64,000 nucleotides of DNA from Micromonospora sediminimaris (GTDB lineage: Bacteria; Actinomycetota; Actinomycetes; Mycobacteriales; Micromonosporaceae), in NCBI GenBank assembly GCA_900112325.1, contig FOLJ01000001.1, positions 248,001-312,000 on the forward strand, read 5' to 3'. Both the position numbers and the translations under genes were made by a program. Under the pieces are notes generated by a model. That model worked only from the letters and a program-made list of their open reading frames with translations, had not been told where the DNA came from and did no database searches. Shown here piece by piece: positions 7,953-16,201 of the stretch (position 1 is the first letter of the stretch; every line of letters starts with the position of its first letter).

Positions 7953-10067
7953 GTGGACCAGAGCACCCTGGATCAGGAGATCGCCGCCGAGCAACGGCAT
8001 CTCGACCGGGTGTACGCGCGACTGGCCGAGCTGCGCCGATCCGCGGTTCGCGCGGAACGGGAGGGCTACCGGCTGGCCCGGGTCGGCAACTTCGGTGCGC
8101 TCGTCGAACGCGACGCGATGGTCTTCCACGCCGCGCAGCGACGCCATGTGCTCGACGCCGAGTACGAGGGGTTGGTCTTCGGCCGACTCGACCTGCGTGA
8201 CGGGCAGACCCTGTATGTCGGGCGACTCGGTATCCGCGACGAGGACGCCACCACGCTTGTGGTGGACTGGCGGGCCCCGGCTGCCGCCGCCTTCTATCGG
8301 GCGACCCCGGCCGAGCCGCTGGGCGTCGTCCGGCGTCGGACGATCCAGTCCAGCGGGGAGCGGGTCACCCGGATCGAGGACGACCTGCTGGACCCGGACG
8401 CGGCCCCGCCGGACATGCCGGTGGTCGGCGACGGCGCGCTGCTGGCCACCCTGTCCCGGACCACCGGCCGGGGCATGCGGGACATCGTGGCCACCATCCA
8501 GCGCGAGCAGGACGAGGCGATCCGCTCCCCCGGCTCGGGAGTGACCCTCGTTTCCGGCGGCCCGGGCACCGGCAAGACGGCGGTGGCGCTGCATCGCGCG
8601 GCGTACCTGCTCTACGCCGACCGCAGCCGGTACGCCGGAGGCGGCATCCTGGTGATCGGTCCCTCCTCGGTCTTCGTCGAGTACATCGCCTCGGTGCTGC
8701 CGTCGCTGGGCGAGGACACCGCCACCCTGCGCTCGCTGGGCACCCTGTTTCCCGGGGTGGTGGCCACCCGCACCGACCCGCCCGAGGTGGCGGCGATCAA
8801 GGGCTCGCTGCGAATGCGCCGGGTGCTGGAACGGGCGGCCCGGGACGCGGTCCCCGACTCCCCGACCGAGCTGCGCCTGCTGTACCGGGGCACGTTGCTG
8901 CGGTTGGAGCAGGCCGAGCTGGACGCCATCCGGGACCGGGCGCTGCCCCGCGGCGCCCGCCGCAACGAGGTGCGTCGGGCCGGCTTCGACGGCGTGCTCG
9001 CCGCGCTCTGGGCGCAGGCTCGCCGGCTGGGCATCGCCGGGTTGCCCGAACAGCGTGCCTTCGAGGACGAGCTGATCGACCGGACGGACTTCCGCGAGTT
9101 CCTCAAGGCGTGGTGGCCCCGGCTGCATCCGCGGCATGTGCTCGCCTGGTTGGCCGAACCGCAGCGGCTGCGCCGGTACGGCGGGGGCCTGCTCTCCGGT
9201 GCCGAGATCCGGCTGCTCGGTGCGGCGTACCGGGAGCTGGCCACGGACGGGCCGACCGTGGCCGACGTCGCGCTGCTGGACGAGTTGGACGCGCTGCTCG
9301 GCAAGCCGATGCGTCCCGCCCGCCCGAAACGGGATCCGTTCCAGCTGGCCGGCGGGGTACGTGAGCTGAGCACCCATGCCGACCGGCAGCGGGCTGCCCG
9401 TCAGGCCGCCCGGGAACGCCCCGAGGACTACCGCGACTACGCCCACCTGGTGGTCGACGAGTCCCAGGACGTCTCACCGATGCAGTGGCGGATGGTGGGC
9501 CGGCGCGGGCGGCTGGCGTCCTGGACGGTGGTGGGTGATCCGGCGCAGACCGCGTGGACGGGAGATCCGCAGGAGTTGGCCCGGGCCCGCGACCAGGCGC
9601 TGGGGCGCCGCCGCCGGCACCGGTTCACGCTCACCACGAACTACCGCAACTCGGCGGAGATCTTCGCGGTGGCGGCGGCCGAGATCCGGCGGGCGTACCC
9701 GGATCTCGCATTGCCCACCGCGGTCCGTTCCACCGGGATCGATCCACTCCAGCTCGAGGTGCCGGCGCCCGAGCTGGAGACCACCGTCGTGACGGCCGCC
9801 AGCGCCCTGCTCGGCGAGGTCGAGGGGACCGTCGGCGTGATCACTCCGGTGCCCCGACGGGACCAGGTCGCGGCCTGGCTGGGGGCGCTGGGCGGGCAGC
9901 GGTTGCAGGTGGTGACCAGCCTGGAGGCCAAGGGCATGGAGTACGACGGTGTGGTGCTGGTCGCCCCGGCGGAGATCCGGGCGGAGCCGGGCTCCGGTGT
10001 CCGTACCCTCTACGTCGCCCTGTCCCGGGCCACCCAGCGGTTGACCACCGTCGACCCGACCGGTTGA
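7953..10067 (+). CDS. HelD-like RNA polymerase recycling factor (UvrD/Rep superfamily ATPase)
   Basis: 704-residue SF1 ATPase of the HelD type, which binds RNA polymerase and releases stalled enzyme from DNA. The N-terminus (about 1-45) is a charged coiled coil (LDQEIAAEQRHLDRVYARL), the arm that enters the polymerase secondary channel in known HelD proteins. Walker A is GGPGTGKT (202-209), Walker B region VVDESQDVSPMQW (about 500), a Rep-type TTNYRNSAEI (about 560), and motifs near EAKGMEYDGVVL and YVALSRAT close to the end. Actinobacterial homologues (HelR) have been linked to rifamycin tolerance. GTG start with GGAGAG upstream. I did not find a rifamycin-associated element in the 133 bp before it. 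Confidence 0.9.
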   Translation: MDQSTLDQEIAAEQRHLDRVYARLAELRRSAVRAEREGYRLARVGNFGALVERDAMVFHAAQRRHVLDAEYEGLVFGRLDLRDGQTLYVGRLGIRDEDATTLVVDWRAPAAAAFYRATPAEPLGVVRRRTIQSSGERVTRIEDDLLDPDAAPPDMPVVGDGALLATLSRTTGRGMRDIVATIQREQDEAIRSPGSGVTLVSGGPGTGKTAVALHRAAYLLYADRSRYAGGGILVIGPSSVFVEYIASVLPSLGEDTATLRSLGTLFPGVVATRTDPPEVAAIKGSLRMRRVLERAARDAVPDSPTELRLLYRGTLLRLEQAELDAIRDRALPRGARRNEVRRAGFDGVLAALWAQARRLGIAGLPEQRAFEDELIDRTDFREFLKAWWPRLHPRHVLAWLAEPQRLRRYGGGLLSGAEIRLLGAAYRELATDGPTVADVALLDELDALLGKPMRPARPKRDPFQLAGGVRELSTHADRQRAARQAARERPEDYRDYAHLVVDESQDVSPMQWRMVGRRGRLASWTVVGDPAQTAWTGDPQELARARDQALGRRRRHRFTLTTNYRNSAEIFAVAAAEIRRAYPDLALPTAVRSTGIDPLQLEVPAPELETTVVTAASALLGEVEGTVGVITPVPRRDQVAAWLGALGGQRLQVVTSLEAKGMEYDGVVLVAPAEIRAEPGSGVRTLYVALSRATQRLTTVDPTG

Positions 10068-10158
10068 AACCGAGCACGGCGACCCGCCCGACGATTGCAC
10101 ACATAGCGATGTTGGCATAGCTCCGTCCCCGGTCCGGCGGACGACGCAAGGTGTCTGG

Positions 10159-11076
10159 GTGGGCGCCGGCCATGACCACCACCACGCTGCGGTGTCGAAC
10201 GCCGCCCACCGCCACTCCGGCCGGCTGTGGGCAGCGTTCGCCCTGCTCAGCGCGCTGATGGTGATCGAGGCAGGCACCGCTCTGCGGACCGGTTCGCTGG
10301 CCCTGCTCTCCGACGCCGGGCACATGTTCACCGACGTGTTGGGCATCGGGATGGCCCTCGCGGCCGTGGCCGCCACCCGTCGGGCCGACACGGACCCGCA
10401 ACGCACCTTCGGGCTCTACCGACTGGAGGTGCTCGCGGCCCTGGCCAACGCCGTACTGCTCTCCGGCGTCGCGGTGTACGTGCTGGTCGAGGCGGTACGC
10501 CGAATCGGCGATCCGCCCGAGGTGCTCGCCGGCCCGGTCCTGGTGGTGGCCGCACTCGGCCTGCTCGCCAACGTCGCCGCGTTCGCCCTCCTGCGTCCGG
10601 GGGCGCGGGAGAGCATCAACCTGCGCGGGGCGTATCTGGAGGTGCTGGCGGACCTGCTCGGTTCGCTTGGCGTGATCACGGCCGCCCTGCTGATCGCCGT
10701 GACCGACTGGTGGTGGGCCGATCCTCTGGTGGCCACCGCGATCGCCACGTTCATCCTGCCCCGGACCTGGCGCCTGGGCCGGGCCGCGGTACGCATCCTG
10801 GTCCAGGCCGCTCCGGAACACCTTCAGGTCACCGCGGTGTACGACCGGCTGGCCGCGGTGCCGGGCGTGGCCGGCGTCCACGACCTGCACGTCTGGACGT
10901 TGACCTCCGGCATGGAGGTCGCCTCGGCGCACCTCACCGTCAGACCGGGCGCCGACGTCGGCGCCGTGCTGGCGGCGGCCCGCTCGGCGCTGCACGAGGA
11001 CTTCCAGATCGAGCACGCGACCCTCCAGATCGAGCCGCGGTCGGATCCCGGGCACTGCGGGGCGGCGCAGTGGTGA
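10159..11076 (+). CDS. cation diffusion facilitator family transporter
   Basis: 305-residue CDF-family metal exporter, probably Zn(II) or a related divalent metal, in the cytoplasmic membrane. His-rich N-terminus (GHDHHHAAV), six predicted membrane helices, the TM2 metal site in SDAGHMFTD, and a cytosolic C-terminal ferredoxin-like domain (HVWTLTSGMEVASAH). In TM5 the usual HxxxD metal pair reads E-V-L-A-D, that is Glu in place of His. GTG start after AAGGTG. A GHCG motif near the end could add metal ligands. Confidence 0.92.
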   Translation: MGAGHDHHHAAVSNAAHRHSGRLWAAFALLSALMVIEAGTALRTGSLALLSDAGHMFTDVLGIGMALAAVAATRRADTDPQRTFGLYRLEVLAALANAVLLSGVAVYVLVEAVRRIGDPPEVLAGPVLVVAALGLLANVAAFALLRPGARESINLRGAYLEVLADLLGSLGVITAALLIAVTDWWWADPLVATAIATFILPRTWRLGRAAVRILVQAAPEHLQVTAVYDRLAAVPGVAGVHDLHVWTLTSGMEVASAHLTVRPGADVGAVLAAARSALHEDFQIEHATLQIEPRSDPGHCGAAQW

Positions 11077-11232
11077 CCGGAAGAATCAGAGAAAAGGGGT
11101 TATTGTCCGCTTTTGGTCTGTTCTACTAGTCAACAACTGAACACCAGCAGTAACAGCAGCTGCACCGGTCACATGGGCACCGGTAGGCTCGGACCCGGCC
11201 TCCGCCAGGCGGCACCCACAGGTGCCGGCGGC

Positions 11233-11348
11233 GGCCGCCGCCTAATCGCCCGCCAGGGCGAACCGGGGAACCAGGTTCCTGGGGTGTATCCGCGTCAGCG
11301 GTAGGGATCTTCCGTCCCGAACCCGTCAGCTAACCCGGTCGGCGGCTG
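11233..11348 (+). promoter_or_regulatory. c-di-AMP riboswitch (ydaO/yuaA motif)
   Basis: The leader of the next gene carries the conserved ydaO signature: GAACCGGGGAACC, then GGGGTGTATCCGCG, GTAGGG, and CCGAACCCGTCAGCTAACC at 11317-11335. The closing P1 helix can form between GCCGCCGCC (about 11234-11242) and GGCGGC (11341-11346). This class binds cyclic di-AMP and in actinobacteria usually switches off cell-wall hydrolase and ion-homeostasis genes. It ends about 17 bases before the start codon of a secreted cell-wall protein, as expected. Edges are approximate. Confidence 0.92.
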
Positions 11349-11364
11349 ACGGAAGGAAACGTGC

Positions 11365-12468
11365 ATGCCAGCAGTGGCAACGGTAAGACCGGCCGCCCGT
11401 ACGGCGGCCCTGATCGCCGCCGCGCTCGCCCTCACTCTCGGCGTCGCGCTGGCCCCCTTCACCCCCGCCGCCGCGGCATCGCCGCCATTGCGGGCGGCTG
11501 CCCCGGGCGACGTGGACGACGAGGGCGGCACCCCGGCGCTGCGGGCCCAACTGGAGGCCGCCAGCAAGGGCTACCTCGACGCCAAGACCGCACTCGACCG
11601 CTCGGTCAAGCGCCAGAAGAAGCTTGCCGAGCAGCTCAAGACGACCGAGAGTCAGGTCGCCGAGCGGGGCACCAAGGTCGCCGAGATCGCCGCACAGGCG
11701 TACCGCACCGGGCGGCTGGGCGCCGCGTCGGCTCTGCTCAACAGCGGTTCACCGGCCGGCTTCATGGACCGGGCGGCAGCGCTGGACGCGGTGGCTGCCA
11801 ACGAGGATCGCGCGCTGCGTGAGCTCCAGGTGGCCCGGGACGAGGTCAGCGCCACCAAGCAGGCCCTGGACGTGGAGATCCAGGAGCAGCGCAAGCAGGT
11901 GGCCGTGATGGCCAAGCGCAAGGACCAGGCCGAGCGGGCGTTGACCGTGGCCATCGAGCGGGACGAGGCGGCCGAACGGGCCCGGGCCGCCGAGCGGGCC
12001 GCCCGGTCACCGTCGCGCAGCAGCGGGTCGAGTCCCACCGCCAAGCCCGCTCCCCGCAACTCCGACGGGTCGTGGCCCTCGGAGTCGTGCAGCGTCAACG
12101 ACCCCACCCCGGCCAACGGCTGCATCACCCCACGCACCCTGCATGCGCTGAAGCAGGCCAAGTCGGCTGGCTTCACCCGGTACGTCTCCTGCTACCGCTC
12201 CGGCGGCTCGGGCGAGCACCCGAAGGGTCGGGCCTGCGACTTCGCCGCCCAGAAGAACGGCTTCGGCGGGGACGCGACCGGAGGCGACCGGACCTACGGC
12301 AACAACCTGGCGGCGTACTTCGTCAAGAACGCCGACCGGCTCGCGGTGCTCTACGTGATCTGGTACAGGCAGATCTGGCTGCCCAGCAGCGGCTGGAAGT
12401 CGTACAGCGGTGCCCGGGGTGACCCGTCCAGCGACCACACCAACCACGTCCACCTGTCGGTGTACTGA
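11365..12468 (+). CDS. secreted coiled-coil cell-wall protein with C-terminal M15-like (ARB_07466-type) domain
   Basis: 367-residue exported protein. Signal peptide at about 1-37, ending in an AAAA motif. A long coiled coil (about 55-215, rich in Ala, Glu, Lys and Gln) of the kind found in peptidoglycan hydrolases follows, then a Ser/Pro linker. The C-terminal domain (about 230-367) contains two Cys (SCSVND, SCYRSGG), HPKGRACDF and DHTNHVHLSVY, the His/Asp pattern of M15-like or ARB_07466-type domains. Probable role: cell-wall remodelling. Catalysis is inferred, not shown. GAAGGAAA ribosome binding site. It is under the riboswitch just upstream, so expression probably responds to c-di-AMP. 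Confidence 0.88.
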   Translation: MPAVATVRPAARTAALIAAALALTLGVALAPFTPAAAASPPLRAAAPGDVDDEGGTPALRAQLEAASKGYLDAKTALDRSVKRQKKLAEQLKTTESQVAERGTKVAEIAAQAYRTGRLGAASALLNSGSPAGFMDRAAALDAVAANEDRALRELQVARDEVSATKQALDVEIQEQRKQVAVMAKRKDQAERALTVAIERDEAAERARAAERAARSPSRSSGSSPTAKPAPRNSDGSWPSESCSVNDPTPANGCITPRTLHALKQAKSAGFTRYVSCYRSGGSGEHPKGRACDFAAQKNGFGGDATGGDRTYGNNLAAYFVKNADRLAVLYVIWYRQIWLPSSGWKSYSGARGDPSSDHTNHVHLSVY

Positions 12469-12478
12469 CTTCCTCTTC

Positions 12479-12519
12479 GCGCCGGGTGAACTGCTCTTCA
12501 CGAGCGGTTCACCCGGCGC
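12479..12519 (+). terminator. strong terminator hairpin
   Basis: Perfect 13-bp inverted repeat (GCGCCGGGTGAAC / GTTCACCCGGCGC) with a further 4-bp inner stem (GCTC/GAGC) and a 5-base loop, eleven bases after the stop codon of the riboswitch-controlled gene. Confidence 0.88.
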
Positions 12520-12630
12520 TGCGTTTCACCGTTGGCCGGCGGGGCACCGTCCCTTCGGCGCGCATCGACGCGCCTCCTTGGTTACCGTCGTACCAGGAAG
12601 CGGTATTTGTCCGCTAACGGGAGGAACGCC

Positions 12631-12687
12631 ATGAACGAGCGAATCGCCAGACCCGGCGGCGGTACGGACAACGGGGAGCGGTCATGA
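12631..12687 (+). CDS. 18-residue leader peptide coupled to pfkB-family gene
   Basis: Short frame encoding MNERIARPGGGTDNGERS. It has a strong GGGAGG ribosome binding site seven bases before its ATG, and its TGA stop overlaps the ATG of the kinase gene (TCATGA). This layout suggests a translated leader that hands ribosomes to the kinase gene. No repeated codon run suggesting amino-acid attenuation is visible; three Arg codons and four Gly codons are present. Alternatively the ATG is incidental and the kinase uses only the weaker GGGGAGCGG. Confidence 0.45.
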   Translation: MNERIARPGGGTDNGERS

Positions 12688-13664
12688 CCGGCCGCGTCAT
12701 GATCTTCGCACCGACACCGCTGCTGACCGTGACCATCGACCAGCCGAGCGACGCACCGGAGTTGCACCTGCACCCGGGCGGGCAGGGGGTGTGGCAGGCC
12801 AGGATGGTGTTGTCCCTCGGCGTCGACGTGGTGCTCTGCGCGGCGCTCGGCGGCGAGGTCGGGCAGGTACTGCAACCGTTGCTGGTAAGCGAGGGAGTCG
12901 ACCTGAAGGTGGTGGCCCGCGACTCCGGCGGCACCGGCGGGTACGTGCACGACCGCCGCGAGGGGACCCGTCAGGAGATCGTCGACGTCATCGGCCAGCC
13001 GTTGAGCCGGCACGAGTTGGACGAGCTCTACAACCTCGCACTCGGCGAGGGCCTGCGCGCGCCGGTGAGCGTGTTGAGCGGGCCGAACCATCCGTCCCTG
13101 GTCCCCGCCGACCTCTACCGGCGCTTCGCGGCCGATCTCGGTGCCAACGGTGGCCGAGTGGTGGTGGATCTCTGCGGCGAGCACCTCGCCGCCGTCCTGG
13201 AAAGCGGTGTCTTCTTTCTCAAGGTCAGCCACGAGGAACTGATCGCCGACGGGCGGGCCGACGGCGACGACGAGGAGGAGCTCACCCGCGCGATGTACGA
13301 CCTGCACGCCTCCGGCGCCGAGAACGTGGTGGTCAGCCGGGCCGACAAGCCCGCGTTGGCGCTTGTCGACGGCGAGGTGTTCGAGGTGCGGATGCCGCGG
13401 CTGGAGGCCGCCGACCCGCGCGGGGCGGGCGACTCGATGACCGCCGGGGTGGCCGCCGTGGTGGCCCGGGGCGGCGACGTCCGCACGGCGATCCGTACCG
13501 GCGCGGCGGCCGGCGCGCTCAACGTCACCCGACACGGCCTCGGCACCGGCCGCCTCGACTCGATCAACGGCCTCGTCGACCGGGTCCGGTTGGAACCGGC
13601 GGGCAGCCGTCCCCAGGAGCGGACCACCCCCGACGAACTGGCGCAACGGGCGGGTGGCCGATGA
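12684..13664 (+). CDS. PfkB-family carbohydrate kinase (1-phosphofructokinase-like)
   Basis: 326-residue ribokinase/PfkB-family sugar kinase in the cytosol. The N-terminal half matches the tagatose-6-phosphate/1-phosphofructokinase type (APTPLLTVTI, LHPGGQGVWQARMVLSLG). The C-terminal signature DPRGAGDSMTAG carries the catalytic Asp (about 250) and anion hole. The substrate cannot be assigned from sequence alone. Its start overlaps the leader peptide stop and its stop overlaps the surE start (GATGA), so the three are translationally coupled. A kinase coupled to a 5'-nucleotidase suggests linked nucleotide or phosphosugar metabolism, which is inference. Confidence 0.88.
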   Translation: MTGRVMIFAPTPLLTVTIDQPSDAPELHLHPGGQGVWQARMVLSLGVDVVLCAALGGEVGQVLQPLLVSEGVDLKVVARDSGGTGGYVHDRREGTRQEIVDVIGQPLSRHELDELYNLALGEGLRAPVSVLSGPNHPSLVPADLYRRFAADLGANGGRVVVDLCGEHLAAVLESGVFFLKVSHEELIADGRADGDDEEELTRAMYDLHASGAENVVVSRADKPALALVDGEVFEVRMPRLEAADPRGAGDSMTAGVAAVVARGGDVRTAIRTGAAAGALNVTRHGLGTGRLDSINGLVDRVRLEPAGSRPQERTTPDELAQRAGGR

Positions 13665-14485
13665 CGCTGCGGGTGTTGATCACCAACGACGACGGGATCG
13701 CCGCGCCGGGCATCCAGGCGCTGGCTCGGGCGGCCGTCGACCGGGGCCTGGACGTGGTGGTGGCTGCCCCACTGGAGGAGGCGAGCGGCACCAGCGCCGC
13801 GATGAGCGCCATGGAGCAGGACGGGCACGTGGTGGTCCACGACCATCCGTTACCGGAGCTCGACGGCGTGCCGACGTTCGGCGTCGGTGGCTCGCCCGGG
13901 TTCATCGCGCTCATCGCCGTACACGGTGCCTTCGGACCGCCGCCGTCGGTGCTGCTGTCGGGCATCAACCGAGGCGCCAACGCCGGCCGCGCGGTGCTGC
14001 ACTCCGGCACCGTCGGGGCCGCCTTCACCGCTGCGGCCAACGGCTGCCGGGCGATGGCGGTGTCGCTGGACGTGCTCTCGGCGGGTGAGGCGACGGCGGC
14101 CAGCGGAGGTGCCGCGGTGGCGGCTGCCGCCCGGGTTCGCGACGCCGAACGGAACTGGGCCACCGCCGCCCACGTCGCCCTGGATCTGCTGCCCCGGCTG
14201 ACCGCCGCGCCGACGGAGAGCGTGCTCAACGTCAATGCGCCCGATCTACCGCTGGCTCGACTGCGTGGGGTACGCCATGCCACCCTGGCGACCTTCGGCC
14301 AGGTGCAGATGACCGTCGCCGAATCCGGGCACGGCTTCGTGCGTACCTCGCTGGAGGAGCCGGGACAGGCGGTACAGCCCGGCACGGATCTGGCTCTGCT
14401 CGCCGACGGCTACGCATCGGTGACCGCGGTCCGGGCGGTCACCGAGGTGGCCGACGTGGACCTGTCCGGCCTCGACCGGGAGTGA
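13661..14485 (+). CDS. surE: 5'/3'-nucleotidase SurE
   Basis: 274-residue SurE-type metal-dependent phosphatase that removes phosphate from nucleoside monophosphates. Signature motifs: ITNDDG (residues 7-12, metal-binding Asp pair), SGINRGANAG (about 100-109, metal-binding Asn), HSGTVGAA (about 114-121) and NVNAPDLPL. A Gly/Ala-rich insertion sits near 140-165. The ATG overlaps the stop of the kinase gene. The frame is open far upstream, but the SurE N-terminal motif begins exactly at this ATG. Confidence 0.93.
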   Translation: MTLRVLITNDDGIAAPGIQALARAAVDRGLDVVVAAPLEEASGTSAAMSAMEQDGHVVVHDHPLPELDGVPTFGVGGSPGFIALIAVHGAFGPPPSVLLSGINRGANAGRAVLHSGTVGAAFTAAANGCRAMAVSLDVLSAGEATAASGGAAVAAAARVRDAERNWATAAHVALDLLPRLTAAPTESVLNVNAPDLPLARLRGVRHATLATFGQVQMTVAESGHGFVRTSLEEPGQAVQPGTDLALLADGYASVTAVRAVTEVADVDLSGLDRE

Positions 14486-14513
14486 TCAGGTGCCCCTGCG
14501 GTAGTCGATGCGG

Positions 14514-14879
14514 TCAGGCCCCGGGGAGCACCTCGGGAGCCGTGGCCGCCCCGGCGTAGTAGGGCTCCGGCGCGCCGAAGAGGCCGAGCAGGCCGGTCAC
14601 CCAGAGCTGCCGGTGCACGAACCGGCTCGGCTCGGTGACGATCAGCTTCACCCCGCTGACCTCGGCGGTCTGGAATCCGGCGACCATCGCGCTGATGCCC
14701 ACCGAGTCGATGAAGGTGACCAGCCGCATGTTGAGCTCGATCCGGGCCGGCCGCCCCTTGGCCAGCACCTCGGCGATGGCCTCTTTCACCTCGTACGCGG
14801 TGTCGACGTCGATCTCACCCCGAGGGGCGATCTCGATGACACCACCGGGCCGAACCGTCTGCAGGATCGACAGGCTCAC
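14514..14879 (-). CDS. STAS-domain anti-sigma factor antagonist
   Basis: 121-residue STAS protein of the SpoIIAA/RsbV/BldG type. Such proteins bind and neutralise an anti-sigma kinase when unphosphorylated. The phosphorylatable serine is in TFIDSVGIS (Ser59), on a normal STAS background (GEIDVDTAYEVKEAI). The C-terminal 25 residues after the domain are Gly/Ala/Pro-rich. No kinase gene lies beside it, so the partner is encoded elsewhere. Confidence 0.9.
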   Translation of the reverse strand: MSLSILQTVRPGGVIEIAPRGEIDVDTAYEVKEAIAEVLAKGRPARIELNMRLVTFIDSVGISAMVAGFQTAEVSGVKLIVTEPSRFVHRQLWVTGLLGLFGAPEPYYAGAATAPEVLPGA

Positions 14880-15217
14880 GCGAGCACCTCCACTCGCCCG
14901 TACGACGGGCGCCTCATCAGTACGCGGGCCGCGACCGACAGTATTCCTTCAACCGCCTCGGTCGCCACCCCTCGGGATGAGCAATTCACGGATGCGGGCA
15001 CAACAAATCACCCATATCCGAACTATATTGGCCTTATCACTCAGCGTTCGACCTCTGCCGACGCCGCCGAACCAGGGTAGCGGGCCGACGCCATCCCCGT
15101 CGTTTTCCAGCACTGCCGGCGTGCCCACGAACAACCGGCCTGACCTGCGCTGGGCGCGCGATAGTGGCGCGGTGTGCCTAGCATCACGAGTGACCCCTAT
15201 GACGGGAGGACCACATC
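14880..15217. other. divergent intergenic region with an AT-rich patch
   Basis: 338-bp region between the leftward STAS gene and the rightward small lipoprotein. A patch at about 14978-15052 is unusually AT-rich (ACAACAAATCACC, CGAACTATATTGG) for this genome and is the best place for promoters. Read leftward it offers TATAGT as a -10 candidate. A 61-codon frame on the minus strand (14949-15134) has no ribosome binding site or recognisable content. Confidence 0.5.
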
Positions 15218-15367
15218 ATGCTCCGCAGACTCGCCGCGCTCGCCGGTGTCAGCGCCCTGCTCGCCCTCGTACTGGCCTGCGGTTTCGGCGGCGGCGACGG
15301 TGACGACGACGATGACGATGACGACGACTTCGCCCGCGCCGCGGCGGTGGCGGTCGCCGTCCGCTGA
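15218..15367 (+). CDS. 49-residue acidic lipoprotein
   Basis: Very short gene with a clear GGGAGGA ribosome binding site seven bases before its ATG. The product starts MLRRLAALAGVSALLALVLA, then Cys21 in an LVLAC lipobox. Next comes GFGGGDG, a run of nine Asp residues, and a short Ala/Val-rich end. A lipid-anchored, strongly acidic peptide on the outer membrane face could bind cations or basic proteins; this is inference. No homologue is recognised. Confidence 0.68.
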   Translation: MLRRLAALAGVSALLALVLACGFGGGDGDDDDDDDDDFARAAAVAVAVR

Positions 15368-15561
15368 CCAATGCGACGAACCCGGCGTGGTCCGGACCGC
15401 ACCGGGAAACGCGCCTGCCCTTCCGGTCGGGTCGGGCGTTTCGATGGTTTGCGTCCGGGCCGGTGTGGGCACAGCCTCCGATGCGAACCGCCACCGGCCG
15501 GACAACGCCGCCGACAGCTGATGCGTGCACCGGCTCCGGCACCGTCGAGGAGGGAACCACC

Positions 15562-15975
15562 ATGTTCGGAACACATCTGCTGGAGCGCCGCAGCAAGCCG
15601 GAGCGGGTCGCGGACCAGGCGTGGCAACACCTCGTCTCGGCGGTGAACAACGCCGGCGACAGCCTCCGCGGCACCGCCCGCACCGCCCGCCACAGCTCCG
15701 CCGGTTTCGCCGGCGACGCTGGTGACCTGGTCGAGTCGGCCGCCGAGGAGGCCCGTCACCGCGCCAGCCGCGCCTTCGACGCGCTCGCCGGACGCCGCCC
15801 GGCGCTGCCCTGGACGCTGCTGATCGGCGCCGCCCTGGTCGGTGCCGCGGTCGGCTGGGCCGCCGGCACCGCGGCACGCGCCGCGGGGAGCCGGGACCGG
15901 GCCCTGGAGGACATCGAGTTCGTCGACGTGGACCGACCCGACTCCCCCGCCGACCCGACAAATCCCGTCAGCTGA
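15562..15975 (+). CDS. small single-pass membrane protein (YtxH-like)
   Basis: 137-residue protein with an Ala/Arg/Ser-rich amphipathic N-terminal half (helical, residues 10-75), one strong membrane helix (LPWTLLIGAALVGAAVGWAA, about 80-100) and an acidic C-terminal tail (DIEFVDVDRPD). The layout resembles YtxH or DUF3618-like actinobacterial proteins, but I cannot assign a family. Start chosen at the ATG with GAGGAGGGAA upstream, 33 codons inside the longest frame. A strong terminator follows. Confidence 0.78.
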   Translation: MFGTHLLERRSKPERVADQAWQHLVSAVNNAGDSLRGTARTARHSSAGFAGDAGDLVESAAEEARHRASRAFDALAGRRPALPWTLLIGAALVGAAVGWAAGTAARAAGSRDRALEDIEFVDVDRPDSPADPTNPVS

Positions 15976-15987
15976 CGGTTCTGTGTG

Positions 15988-16031
15988 ACGACGGGCCCCA
16001 CCGACCGAGGCGGTCGGGCGGGGCCCGTCGT
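15988..16031 (+). terminator. strong terminator hairpin
   Basis: Perfect 12-bp outer stem (ACGACGGGCCCC / GGGGCCCGTCGT) with a further inner stem (CCGACC/GGTCGG), 13 bases after the preceding stop codon. Confidence 0.88.
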
Positions 16032-16201
16032 GCTGTCATGCATCAGCCCTTCGCCCGCTGGAACCTCCCGGGCAGCTCAGGTCGGGAACGGCCGACCTCG
16101 TCCGATCCGGGTGAGGCCGATTCATCCGGACGGTCACCAGGCTCGGTCGCGGCGGGCCTGGCGTGTCGGTCCGCGCCACCGTGGTGAGAAGGGAGCGACC
16201 G

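Noticed and set aside
11113..11304. 63-codon plus-strand frame
   Set aside because: It runs through the c-di-AMP riboswitch, has no ribosome binding site, and its low-complexity content fits non-coding RNA.
14949..15134. 61-codon minus-strand frame upstream of the STAS gene
   Set aside because: No ribosome binding site, no recognisable content, and it covers the AT-rich promoter patch.
15184..15759. 191-codon minus-strand frame
   Set aside because: Antisense to the small lipoprotein and YtxH-like genes, both of which have good ribosome binding sites and signal or membrane features.
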